From the NCBI RefSeq assembly GCF_000472865.1, contig NZ_AXAP01000020.1, positions 1 to 64,000 of the forward strand: a stretch of DNA of 64,000 nucleotides, given 5' to 3'. The DNA comes from Bradyrhizobium elkanii WSM2783 (GTDB taxonomy: Bacteria > Pseudomonadota > Alphaproteobacteria > Rhizobiales > Xanthobacteraceae). The notes below the pieces were generated by a model. It had not been told where the DNA came from. It did no database searches and saw only the letters and a program-made list of their open reading frames with translations. Made by a program: the position numbers and the translations under genes. Position 1 is the stretch's first letter; every line of letters begins with the position of its first letter. Positions 17,096 through 24,928 of the stretch are shown one piece after another.

Positions 17096-18150
17096 AACGC
17101 TCTCTTTTCCGCGGCGCACTCCCGATCCGGTCCCTGCGCGTGTCGCTCATGGCAACGGCGCTCGCCGCGCTCCCGCTGGCCGCCTTCGCCCAGACGGCAC
17201 CGCCGCCGGCGCCGCAGCGTCCGGCGCAGGCCGTCGCCAAGCCGAAGCCCGCGGCCCCCGCCGCCGCGGCTCCGCAGCCGGTGGCGACGACGCAGGGCGC
17301 GGCCGCCGCCAAATCCGGCGCCGGTGACGACGTGATCGCCCGGGTCGGCAGCATCAACATCTCGGCCGACCAGATCCGGGCCTATGTCGCCGCGCTCGGG
17401 CCGCGCGAGCGCGCCGCGTTCGGGCAGGATCCGAACCTGCTCAGCCAGGCGGTGCGCTTGATGCTCGCCAACCGCCTGGTGCTGCAGGAGGTCGCGGCCA
17501 AGAAGTGGGACCAGCAGCCGGCCATCGCCGAGCAGCTCGACCGGGTGCGCGAGAGCGCGGTCGCCGAACTCTATCTGCAGCAGGTCGCGACCCCGCCGGC
17601 GAGCTTCCCGAGCGAGGACGAGTTGCAGAAGGTCTATGATGCCAACCGGGCCTCGTTCCTGATGCCGCGGCAGTTCGAGCTGGCGCAGATCTTCGTGCCG
17701 CTGGCCAAGGACGCCGACAAGGCCGCCGAGGACAAGGCGAAGAAGACCGTCGAGGACATCCAGCGCAAGCTGAAGGCCCCCGGCGCCGACTTCGCCGCGC
17801 TCGCCAACGAGACCGGCGAGGTCAAGAATGGCGGCGAGCTCGGCTGGCTGGCCGAGACCCAGATCCGGCCGGAAATCCGCACCCAGGTGATGGCGCTCGC
17901 CAAGAACGCGATCGCCGAGCCGATCAAGCTGGACGACGGCTGGCACATCATCAAGCTCACCGACACCAAGGCGTCCTACACAAGGACCTTGCCGGAGGTG
18001 CGCGAGGTGCTGGTGCAGCAGATGCGCAGCGAGCGCGCCGCGATGCTGCGGCGCGCCTACCTCGCCGAGCTGCTGAAGCAGAATCCGCCCGTCATCAACG
18101 AGCTCGCGCTCTCCAGCCTGATCGGCGGCCCGACGCCGGCGGCGCGGTAA
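17092..18150 (+). CDS. parvulin-type peptidyl-prolyl isomerase, SurA/PpiC-like
   Basis: 352 residues. Signal peptide to about residue 34 (ALAALPLAAFA/QT), an Ala/Pro-rich linker to about 80, a SurA-N-like helical chaperone region (LRMLA-type: LSQAVRLMLANRLVLQEVAA), then a parvulin domain at about 195-300 (ELAQIFVPL, GGELGWLAETQI, PIKLDDGWHIIKL). It should assist folding of outer-membrane proteins, and the obvious clients are the porin and TpsB proteins of the same operon. The start overlaps the coiled-coil gene by four bases. Confidence 0.87.
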   Translation: MKRSLFRGALPIRSLRVSLMATALAALPLAAFAQTAPPPAPQRPAQAVAKPKPAAPAAAAPQPVATTQGAAAAKSGAGDDVIARVGSINISADQIRAYVAALGPRERAAFGQDPNLLSQAVRLMLANRLVLQEVAAKKWDQQPAIAEQLDRVRESAVAELYLQQVATPPASFPSEDELQKVYDANRASFLMPRQFELAQIFVPLAKDADKAAEDKAKKTVEDIQRKLKAPGADFAALANETGEVKNGGELGWLAETQIRPEIRTQVMALAKNAIAEPIKLDDGWHIIKLTDTKASYTRTLPEVREVLVQQMRSERAAMLRRAYLAELLKQNPPVINELALSSLIGGPTPAAR

Positions 18151-18158
18151 TCTGTGCG

Positions 18159-18911
18159 ATGGCCGCCGTGCCGCCCATCGCCGAACCGGCGCCGGACTGG
18201 AGGCTGACCGCTGGCGGGCTGCGGACGCTGCTTGCGATGTGCGGCTATCGCGGCGCCGTGCTCGCGACCTGGCGGCGGCATGGGCTGCCGGCCGGGTGCC
18301 GGGTCTGCCTGCAGTTCGGCGATCAGCTCGCGCGCGACGGCGACGGCCTGACCCGTGTGGTGATCCGCTGCAGCCTGGAGCTCAACGGCCATGACGCGCG
18401 CATCGGCGAGGTGACCTATTGGCAGATCCGCAAGGTGGTGCCGGCCACGGTCGATGGGCAGCGCGTCGATTTCGAGCTCGAAGCCGATCTGTTGCTCGGC
18501 ACCATGATCCGGTTTGACGACGTGCTGGCGCAGGGGGCGGAGATGCTGCGCCATCTGCGGCTGCTGATCGCGGATGCGCGGCTGACGCTGGCGCATCTGC
18601 CGGTCAACGACCGGCTTGGCGAGGAGGCCCGTGCGCCGGTGCTGCGGATCGAGGCCCGCTTCGCCGCCGACCTCGCCGCCGGCCGCTCCGGTCTTGTGGT
18701 GCCCGATCCGCAAGACCCCGGCGGGCCGGCCACAGCATCGTCCCGCACGACCACGCGCCATGTCGGCCTCGGCCTCGCCGCCTGCGATTGCCTGACCGAC
18801 CAGGTGCTGCCCGACCTGGCGCAGGCGGCGCGCGCCCTGATCGCGCAGGAGCGTTCGCCCGGGACGGCGCCATGGCCCTCCCAGGTGCTGCCCGCAAGCG
18901 CCGCCTTTTGA
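18159..18911 (+). CDS. hypothetical protein, possibly distantly YbjN-like
   Basis: 250 residues starting 8 nt after the PPIase stop, without signal peptide or clear membrane helices. The opening LTAGGLRTLLAMCGYRG parallels LTLDSLRELFQLAGYRV of the YbjN-domain protein two genes on, and the C-terminal part has a long helix (FDDVLAQGAEMLRHLRLLIA). That suggests a diverged relative, but similarity is limited to short segments. It is cysteine-containing and Arg-rich. Probably cytoplasmic; function not recognised. Confidence 0.6.
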   Translation: MAAVPPIAEPAPDWRLTAGGLRTLLAMCGYRGAVLATWRRHGLPAGCRVCLQFGDQLARDGDGLTRVVIRCSLELNGHDARIGEVTYWQIRKVVPATVDGQRVDFELEADLLLGTMIRFDDVLAQGAEMLRHLRLLIADARLTLAHLPVNDRLGEEARAPVLRIEARFAADLAAGRSGLVVPDPQDPGGPATASSRTTTRHVGLGLAACDCLTDQVLPDLAQAARALIAQERSPGTAPWPSQVLPASAAF

Positions 18912-19024
18912 TGCCGATGACGCAACGATTGTCGTCGGAACACTGCAACGTCTGCAACACACGCCGGCAGCATTCCGCTGCCATTTGACGATCCGCTCAC
19001 CCACAACCTGTTACGGAGTTTTCC

Positions 19025-19561
19025 ATGTCCGATGCCACGATCACCAAACTGACGCTCGACAGCCTGCGCGAACTGTTTCAGCTCGCCGGCTATCGCGTCG
19101 AGACCCTGACCGACCCGGTCGCCAACATCTCCTACCTGCGCTCCGGCACCAATGGGCTTGCCTTCGACGTCCGTTCCGGAAACCGGATCGCCGGCGACGA
19201 GCAGAGCTTCATCGACGTCGCCCTCATCGCCGTGTTGCAGGTGCAGGGCGAACTGCCGCTTGACCTGATCAATCGCTGGAATGCGACCCGCCGGTTCGCG
19301 CGCCTGCAGCTCAGCCCGCCGTTCCTCGCTCTGTCGCTCGATTTCTCGGTGGCGGGCGGCGTGACGCAGAACAATCTGCGGGCGCAGATCGAAATTTGGG
19401 ATCACCTGGTGCAGCAGCTCGTGGCCTATCTGCGCGAAGAACTGGCCAATCTGGCAAAGGCCAAGGCGCCGAATGCGCCCGCTGCCAGCACAGCCTTGCA
19501 GACGCCCGCGACGGATCGCGATCGCGTCGCCGAGACAGACGTGCCCCACACGGTTCAGTAG
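19025..19561 (+). CDS. YbjN-domain protein
   Basis: 178 residues with ACGGAG upstream of the ATG. LRELFQLAGYRVETLTD, an RSGTNGLAFDVRSGN strand pair, LPLDLINRWNATRRFARL and LRAQIEIWDHLVQQLV are the hallmarks of the YbjN family. Those are type III secretion-chaperone-like folds whose E. coli member affects stress and motility genes by an unknown route. No signal peptide. A chaperone role for an exported component of this cluster would fit the fold, but that is inference. It lies upstream of the second stand-alone TonB-C-like gene. Confidence 0.8.
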   Translation: MSDATITKLTLDSLRELFQLAGYRVETLTDPVANISYLRSGTNGLAFDVRSGNRIAGDEQSFIDVALIAVLQVQGELPLDLINRWNATRRFARLQLSPPFLALSLDFSVAGGVTQNNLRAQIEIWDHLVQQLVAYLREELANLAKAKAPNAPAASTALQTPATDRDRVAETDVPHTVQ

Positions 19562-19570
19562 CGGCGCCAG

Positions 19571-20071
19571 ATGCGGATGAAGGCCGCTATCCATACCGGC
19601 GGAAGCCGCATCTTGTGGCGACGACGAAGCGCGCGCTGGTTCGGCGCAGCGCTCGGCGCGCTTGCCGTCTTGCTCGGCGCCAAGCCAATCTCGGCCAAGG
19701 CCGCAACCGACGTGGATGGCAGGCTGAACGCGGCCCCAGCGCCGGCGGCTTGGCAGGACTTCGCCAAGCGCCTGCAGCTTCGATTGCAGGAGCGCCTGGC
19801 GTCGGAATCGACGCCGGCGCTCCGCTTCCATGACGCGGTCGCAAGGCGCGCATCTGATGCCAGGGCGGCGTCCCCGTCGATTGTCGTGCGCGTATGGGTG
19901 ATGCCCGATGGCAAAGTCCAGCGCATTGAGTTGGAAGGCCTCGACGACGACGCCTCGCATGATCTGTCCACGCTTCTGATCGGCGATGGCGTTGGCAGCA
20001 CGCCGCTCGATATGCCGCAGCCGCTGCGCATGCGGCTCTCGTTGCGTCCGAAGACAGGCGTGGAGGATTGA
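19571..20071 (+). CDS. secreted stand-alone TonB C-terminal-like protein (copy 2)
   Basis: 166 residues. The N-terminal membrane/signal segment is WFGAALGALAVLLGAKPISA. The mature region has WQDFAKRLQLRLQERL, then VRVWVMPDGKVQRIEL and a closing DMPQPLRMRLSL. The order and spacing match the protein at 8479 (WTQFAK, VRAWLNPDGSVEKV, PPPEMLQPLRLRL), so the two are paralogues about 11 kb apart in one cluster. No proline-rich spacer. The stop overlaps a possible TTG start of the transglycosylase gene, suggesting co-translation. Confidence 0.6.
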   Translation: MRMKAAIHTGGSRILWRRRSARWFGAALGALAVLLGAKPISAKAATDVDGRLNAAPAPAAWQDFAKRLQLRLQERLASESTPALRFHDAVARRASDARAASPSIVVRVWVMPDGKVQRIELEGLDDDASHDLSTLLIGDGVGSTPLDMPQPLRMRLSLRPKTGVED

Positions 20072-20073
20072 AC

Positions 20074-20857
20074 GTGCCGGCACCGGCATCGCAGCGATGG
20101 CGCGGCTTGGTGGCGGCAATGGCGGTACTATCCGCCGCGTTCATGACGGCTGCCGGCCGGGCGGAGCCAGCCGCGAACGATGCGAGTTTCGCCGTCCGTT
20201 ACGCCGCGATCGAGATGCCTGCGGACACGGCTCCCGCACCGGGCCCGCCGTCTGCCGGACCGCTGGCTGGTTCTTCAGCTCCGGCCAAGCCCCAATCGCC
20301 GATGAACCGCAGCGACGCGCTGGCCTACTACCGCGCGCTGATCGAGAAGGAGGCCGGGCGGCAGGGACTGGCGCCGGCCATTGCCGAGGCGGTGATGGCG
20401 GTGGAGAGCGGTTATAGCCCCGGCGCAATCGGCGATGTCGGCGAAATCGGGTTGATGCAGATCCTGCCGTCGACGGCGCGCATGTTGGGCTTCACGGGAA
20501 GCAATGCCGAGCTCGCGATGCCCGAAAACAACATCCGTTACGGGGTGACTTATCTTGCGCAGGCGCCTTGCCGGCGGCGACCTTTGCACCGCGACCATGA
20601 AATATCGCGCAGGCCACGGGGAGACGCGCTTCTCCCATCTCTCGGTCAATTACTGCCTCGCAGTTCGCGCCAAGCTCTTCGCGCGCGGATTTCCCGTCAC
20701 CGGCAGCGTCCCGGTGGCAACCTTCGGCAAGCCGGCGGGGCTAGGCGGCGGCTGCGGAAAGAAATGCCTTGGCACAGCCGGCATCGGCCGCGTCGATCTC
20801 GCAGGGCTCAATACGAGGCTCAATGCGATTGTCATGCAGGTGCGCAGCGGAAGGTGA
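20074..20857 (+). pseudogene. lytic transglycosylase (SLT domain), interrupted by a frameshift
   Basis: GTG at 20074 sits 7 nt after GGAGGA. Signal-type N-terminus, then a Pro/Ala linker, then an SLT domain with catalytic Glu in AVMAVESGYSPGAIG and the GEIGLMQILPSTARMLGF motif. After NNIRYGVTYLAQA near 20562 the frame is lost. The remainder (RLAGGDLCTATMKYRAGHGE to the stop at 20857) continues in the +1 frame, and family members read YLA-x-A-W-RLA across the junction. A small indel, about two codons' worth of missing bases, explains it. The catalytic residue is intact, but the C-terminal third of the domain is out of frame. Sequencing error is the alternative. Confidence 0.8.
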
Positions 20858-21111
20858 GGGCGCTGGGCTCGGATGGCGATGAAGCGATAGCGCCACGCGC
20901 GTGTTACCCCTGCGAGCGTATTGTTAGCTCGTTGGCCGGCTGCACGCGCCGGCCGGCCGCATTTTTGCCCGGAAACACTTGCCATACCTGCTTGCCAAGG
21001 CCCGGACCGAACAGTAGAAGGACCTCGCAGCGAGGCGGCGATTTGCTATGGTCCCGCCCGCCGGCATTGCCCCGGCTATAGACTTAAGCTATTGAAGCCG
21101 TTGAGCAATTT
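20858..21111. other. gene-free stretch before tRNA-Gln
   Basis: No credible coding frame. It presumably contains the end of the envelope cluster transcript and the tRNA promoter. Nothing distinctive seen. Confidence 0.5.
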
Positions 21112-21185
21112 TGGGGAATGGTGTAACGGTAGCACAACAGACTCTGACTCTGTTTGTCTTGGTTCGAATCCAGGTTCCCCAGCCA
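21112..21185 (+). tRNA. tRNA-Gln (anticodon CTG), CCA encoded
   Basis: Acceptor arm TGGGGAA (21112-21118) pairs with TTCCCCA (21175-21181), discriminator G, then CCA. The anticodon stem ACAGA/TCTGT encloses the loop CTCTGAC, placing CTG at the anticodon. The T-arm shows GGTTCGAATCC. The D-arm has GGTGTAACGGTAGCAC. All four arms fold, so the gene looks functional. Confidence 0.95.
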
Positions 21186-21632
21186 GATTGGCTAATCCCA
21201 CAACAGCTTGATCCGAAACCGGCTTTCCACCGCAGGCGATCGGGCATCGAAGCAGCCGTTGGTTTCGATGTGGCCTAGATTCTTGCTCGCAGAACGCGAG
21301 ACGGCTGCGGTCATCGCCGTCAGCTTTATGAGCACCTAAAGAGCAACTCCGTCACGCCTAACGCGGCGTCACACCCGCAGTGACGTGCCCACCTTACGCT
21401 CGAATGCGCACGCCGCACGTGCAGCGCTGAATTGCCTAGCGTTGAAGCAGCGATAGCGCGATCGGCTCGCGTGATGCGCATGCGGACTCGCACCTGGCTT
21501 GGCTTGCCGAGGTCAGGGTGCCATGCGATGCTGGTGTACCAAGAAAATTGGGGGCGGGGGCTGCAACGGCTCGTGCGCTTCCCATGCATAAAAAGCCCGG
21601 CATCGGGCAAGGGATAGTGGAGACGTTCGAAG
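21186..21632. other. gene-free stretch between tRNA-Gln and the Liv operon
   Basis: About 450 bases with no convincing gene. A small GCCCG/CGGGC hairpin lies at 21595-21608, just upstream of the binding-protein gene. It should hold the Liv operon promoter. I see no integrase fragment or tRNA-derived direct repeat. Confidence 0.5.
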
Positions 21633-22886
21633 ATGAGATTTTCACATGTCATCGGGCTGTTTTCGGCTGCCGCCATGTCGGCCGCGCTGGTGGGCAATGC
21701 CGCGGCCCAAAGCAAGACCGTCAAGATCGGCGGCATCTTCCCGATGAGCGGCAATGCGGCGAGCATCGGCGTTCACGTCAAGCATGCGTTCGATGTCGCG
21801 CTCGACATCATCAACAACCCCCATCCCGAGCTCGGCAACTTCCCGCTCGCCAAGAATGGCGGCCTCGCAGGTCTCGGCGGGGCCAAGGTCGAGATCGTCT
21901 ACGCCGATAACCAGGGCAGCCCCGCAACCGGGCAAAACCAGGCGCTGCGGCTGATCACGGAGGAAAAAGTGGTAGCGCTGACCGGCGCCTATCAGTCCGG
22001 CATCACGCTGACCGCGAGCGCGATTGCCGAGAAATACAACATCCCCTTCGTCAACGGCGAGTCGGTGGCGCCGAACCTCACCGAGCGCGGCTTCAAATGG
22101 TTCTTCCGCGTCACGCCGATCGCGACCGATTTCGCGCGGGTCTATTACGAATTCCTCAACGACATGAAGGCTGCCGGCGCCAAGACCGACAATATCGCGA
22201 TCCTCCACGACAACACCGAATACGGCGCCTCCGTCGCCAACACCCTCACCACGGCGTTCAAGGAGAAGGGCATCGCGGTTGCGCTCGACGTCGCCTATGC
22301 CACCAACGCGACCGACGTGCAGAGCCAGGTGCTGCAGCTCAAGGAGAAGAAGCCCGACGTCGTCATCGCGATCTCCTATACGTCGGATGCGATCCTGTTC
22401 GCCAAAACGATGCAGGCGCTCGATTACAAGCCGCCGATGCTGCTCGCCGACGACTCCGGCTATTCCGACCCGTCCTTCATCAAGGCGGTCGGCAAGATCT
22501 CGCAAGGCGTCTTCAACCGCTCGTCCTGGAGCGTCGGTCCCGCGGGCTCGCCGACCGCGATCATCGCCAAGATGTACAAGGACAAGAGCGGCGATGACAT
22601 GGACGATACCGTCGCGCGCCAGATGCAGGCGCTGTTCGTGCTGTGCGAGGCGATCGACCGCGCCGGCTCGACGGAACCCGCTAAGATCCAGGCCGCGTTG
22701 AAGGCGACCGACCTCAAGCCCGATCAGATCATGATGGGCTACAAGGGCGTCAAGTTCGACGACAAGGGCCAGAACATCCTGGCGTCCGGCCTCATCATCC
22801 AGCTCCAGGACGGTGAGAACTACGTCTCGGTCTGGCCGAAGGCGAGCGCCGAGAAGACGCCGATCATGCCCTACAAGGGCTGGTGA
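21633..22886 (+). CDS. ABC transporter substrate-binding protein, branched-chain amino acid (LivK) type
   Basis: 417 residues. Signal peptide ends at about residue 25 (NAAA/QSKTVKIGG). The mature protein is a type I periplasmic binding protein: KTVKIGGIFPMSGNAASIG, then IAEKYNIPFVNGESVAPNLT, then NIAILHDNTEYGASVANTL. It would bind an amino acid or related small amide in the periplasm and deliver it to the LivHM channel encoded next. The exact ligand cannot be read from sequence. Repeat C separates it from livH. Confidence 0.88.
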   Translation: MRFSHVIGLFSAAAMSAALVGNAAAQSKTVKIGGIFPMSGNAASIGVHVKHAFDVALDIINNPHPELGNFPLAKNGGLAGLGGAKVEIVYADNQGSPATGQNQALRLITEEKVVALTGAYQSGITLTASAIAEKYNIPFVNGESVAPNLTERGFKWFFRVTPIATDFARVYYEFLNDMKAAGAKTDNIAILHDNTEYGASVANTLTTAFKEKGIAVALDVAYATNATDVQSQVLQLKEKKPDVVIAISYTSDAILFAKTMQALDYKPPMLLADDSGYSDPSFIKAVGKISQGVFNRSSWSVGPAGSPTAIIAKMYKDKSGDDMDDTVARQMQALFVLCEAIDRAGSTEPAKIQAALKATDLKPDQIMMGYKGVKFDDKGQNILASGLIIQLQDGENYVSVWPKASAEKTPIMPYKGW

Positions 22887-22898
22887 TGCAGAGTGTTC

Positions 22899-23018
22899 AC
22901 CTCTCCCATCGGGAGAGGTCGATTTTCGCAAGCAAATCGGGTGAGGGGTTATGCTCATCGATAGACCTGATCCCCTCACCCGGCGCTTCGCGCCGACCTC
23001 TCCCGACGGGAGAGGTGG
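22899..23018. repeat. dispersed palindromic repeat C, copy 1
   Basis: CTCTCCCATCGGGAGAGGTC at the left and CCTCTCCCGACGGGAGAGGT at the right, with GGGTGAGGGGTTATG and CCCCTCACCCGGCGC forming the inner arms. It lies between the binding-protein gene and livH and could stabilise or attenuate the mRNA. Related copies are at 58271-58414 and, partially, at 31451-31490. Confidence 0.8.
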
Positions 23019-23069
23019 TCAGGGGGCTGACGGCCAAGTGATTCAACCAAGAACAATACGCGCACATCC

Positions 23070-23933
23070 ATGACCTTCACGCTTGTTCAGGTGATCGTCG
23101 GCGGCCTCTTGCTGGGAGCTGTCTACGCGCTGTTCTCCTCCGGGCTGACGCTGGTCTGGGGGATGATGAACGTGGTCAACTTCGCCCATGGCGATTTTGT
23201 CATGCTCGGCATGTATGTCGCGTTCGTCGTCTACACGCTGCTCGGCGGCGGGCCGCTCATCGGCGCGCCGCTCGCGACGCTGTTGCTCGCCACCCTCGGC
23301 GTCATCGTCTATTTCGGCCTGATCCGCGACATCATGAAGGGGCCGATGCTGGCGCAGATCCTCGGCACCTTCGGGCTGGCGCTATTGCTCCGCTATTCAG
23401 TGTTCTGGTGGTTTGGCGCAAACTTCCTGTCGCTGCCCGAAAACCTCGTCGGCGGCACCTTCGACATCTTCGGCATCCGCATCCAGGCCTCGCGCCTACT
23501 GGCCGGCGTGGTCGCGCTGGTGGTGACACTCGCCCTGCATCTTCTGCTGACGCGCACCACGCTCGGCTCGCGGATGCTGGCGGTCGCGGAGGATGCGACG
23601 GCCGCGCAGCTCATGGGCATCCGGCCCGACAGCATGCAGGCGATCGCCTGGGCGATCGCGGCCGGCGCCACCGGCCTTGCCGGCGCGCTGATCGCGACCT
23701 TCTTCTACATCGTGCCGACGGTCGGCGAGACGCTCGGCATCGTCGCCTTCGTCACGGTCTCGCTCGGCGGCTTCGGCAGCGTGCCCGGCGCGCTGGTCGC
23801 GGGGCTGCTGATCGGCGTGATCGAGTCGCTATCGGGCTATCTGATCGGCGCCGTTTACAAGGATATCGTGGTGTACTCGCTGTTCCTCGGCTTCCTCTGG
23901 TTCAGGCCACAGGGCCTGATGGGCAAGACGTGA
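23070..23933 (+). CDS. livH: branched-chain amino acid ABC transporter permease LivH-type
   Basis: 287 residues, eight or so membrane helices. It has the family signature GLLLGAVYALFSSGLTLVWG near the N-terminus, followed by MMNVVNFAHGDFVMLG, and the EAA-like loop MGIRPDSMQAIAWAIAAG. It forms one half of the inner-membrane channel with LivM. The stop overlaps the livM start (TGATG), showing translational coupling. Confidence 0.9.
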   Translation: MTFTLVQVIVGGLLLGAVYALFSSGLTLVWGMMNVVNFAHGDFVMLGMYVAFVVYTLLGGGPLIGAPLATLLLATLGVIVYFGLIRDIMKGPMLAQILGTFGLALLLRYSVFWWFGANFLSLPENLVGGTFDIFGIRIQASRLLAGVVALVVTLALHLLLTRTTLGSRMLAVAEDATAAQLMGIRPDSMQAIAWAIAAGATGLAGALIATFFYIVPTVGETLGIVAFVTVSLGGFGSVPGALVAGLLIGVIESLSGYLIGAVYKDIVVYSLFLGFLWFRPQGLMGKT

Positions 23934-24928
23934 TGCGGCGCACGCTCTGGCTCCTGATCGCGCTTGCGCTGGTGGTCGCTTATCCGCTGGTGTTCACGAC
24001 GCCGTTCCAGCAACGGCTCGGCGCGCTGGTCCTGCTCTATGCGATCGCAGCCTCGGCGTGGAACATCGTCGGCGGCTACGCCGGCCAGATTTCGGTCGGC
24101 CACGTCGTGTTCTTCGGCTGCGGGGCCTATGCCGCGATGGGCGCGTATACGCATTTCGCGCTGTCGCCGCTGGTCGGAATTCCCGCCGGCATCGTCTTTG
24201 CCGTGCTGATCGCGGCCGTGATCGGCCGGCCGACGCTGCGGCTGTCGGGCCACTATTTCAGCATGGCGACGATCGCGGTCGCCGAGCTCGCGCGGCTGAT
24301 CGTTACCAACACCGAATATCTCGGCGCCGCCGTTGGCCTGAGCGGCCCGACTGTGGCGCGCAACGTGTTCGATCTCTCCTTCATCTCCGCGCTGCCGTAT
24401 TACTATCTGTTCCTGGCGGTCCTGATCATCACGCTTGCCATCACCTGGTGGATGACGCGCAGCCGGATGGGTTTCTATCTGCGCGCGATCAAGGATTCCG
24501 AGCGTGCGGCGCGTTCGCTGGGCGCGCCTGCGAGCCGCATCAAACTTTACGCCTACATGCTGAGCGCAGGGCTCACCAGCGTCGCCGGCGCGCTCTATGC
24601 GATGATGTTCGGCTTCGTCGATCCGGAGTCCGGGCTCGGCATCCTGATCTCGGTGAAGATCCTGATCATGGCGGCGCTCGGCGGCGCCGGACTATTGTTC
24701 GGCCCATTCGTCGGCGCTGCAATCCTGGTGCCGCTCGAGGAAATCTCCAACAGCCTCTTGGGCGGCAAGGGCGCCGGCCTGACCTTCGTCGTCTATGGCG
24801 CCATCATCGTGCTGATCGCGCGCTTCCAGCCCGGCGGCATCCTGGCCCTGATCAATCGTCTGTGGGCGAAGCGTCGGGCCAAGCCGATGGATGAAAGCAT
24901 CGCGCAAGAGGCCGGCCATGCTTCTTGA
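23933..24928 (+). CDS. livM: branched-chain amino acid ABC transporter permease LivM-type
   Basis: 331 residues from the ATG at 23933; the frame is open further upstream only as antisense-free overlap with livH. Membrane helices throughout, with AWNIVGGYAGQISVGHVVFFG and the EAA-like loop RAIKDSERAARSLGAPASRI that contacts the ATPases. The C-terminus runs 11 nt into livG. It pairs with LivH to form the pore. Confidence 0.9.
   Translation: MRRTLWLLIALALVVAYPLVFTTPFQQRLGALVLLYAIAASAWNIVGGYAGQISVGHVVFFGCGAYAAMGAYTHFALSPLVGIPAGIVFAVLIAAVIGRPTLRLSGHYFSMATIAVAELARLIVTNTEYLGAAVGLSGPTVARNVFDLSFISALPYYYLFLAVLIITLAITWWMTRSRMGFYLRAIKDSERAARSLGAPASRIKLYAYMLSAGLTSVAGALYAMMFGFVDPESGLGILISVKILIMAALGGAGLLFGPFVGAAILVPLEEISNSLLGGKGAGLTFVVYGAIIVLIARFQPGGILALINRLWAKRRAKPMDESIAQEAGHAS

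Noticed and set aside
21112..21632. Prophage or genomic-island attachment at tRNA-Gln
   Set aside because: No integrase, no duplicated tRNA 3' end, and a housekeeping Liv operon follows.
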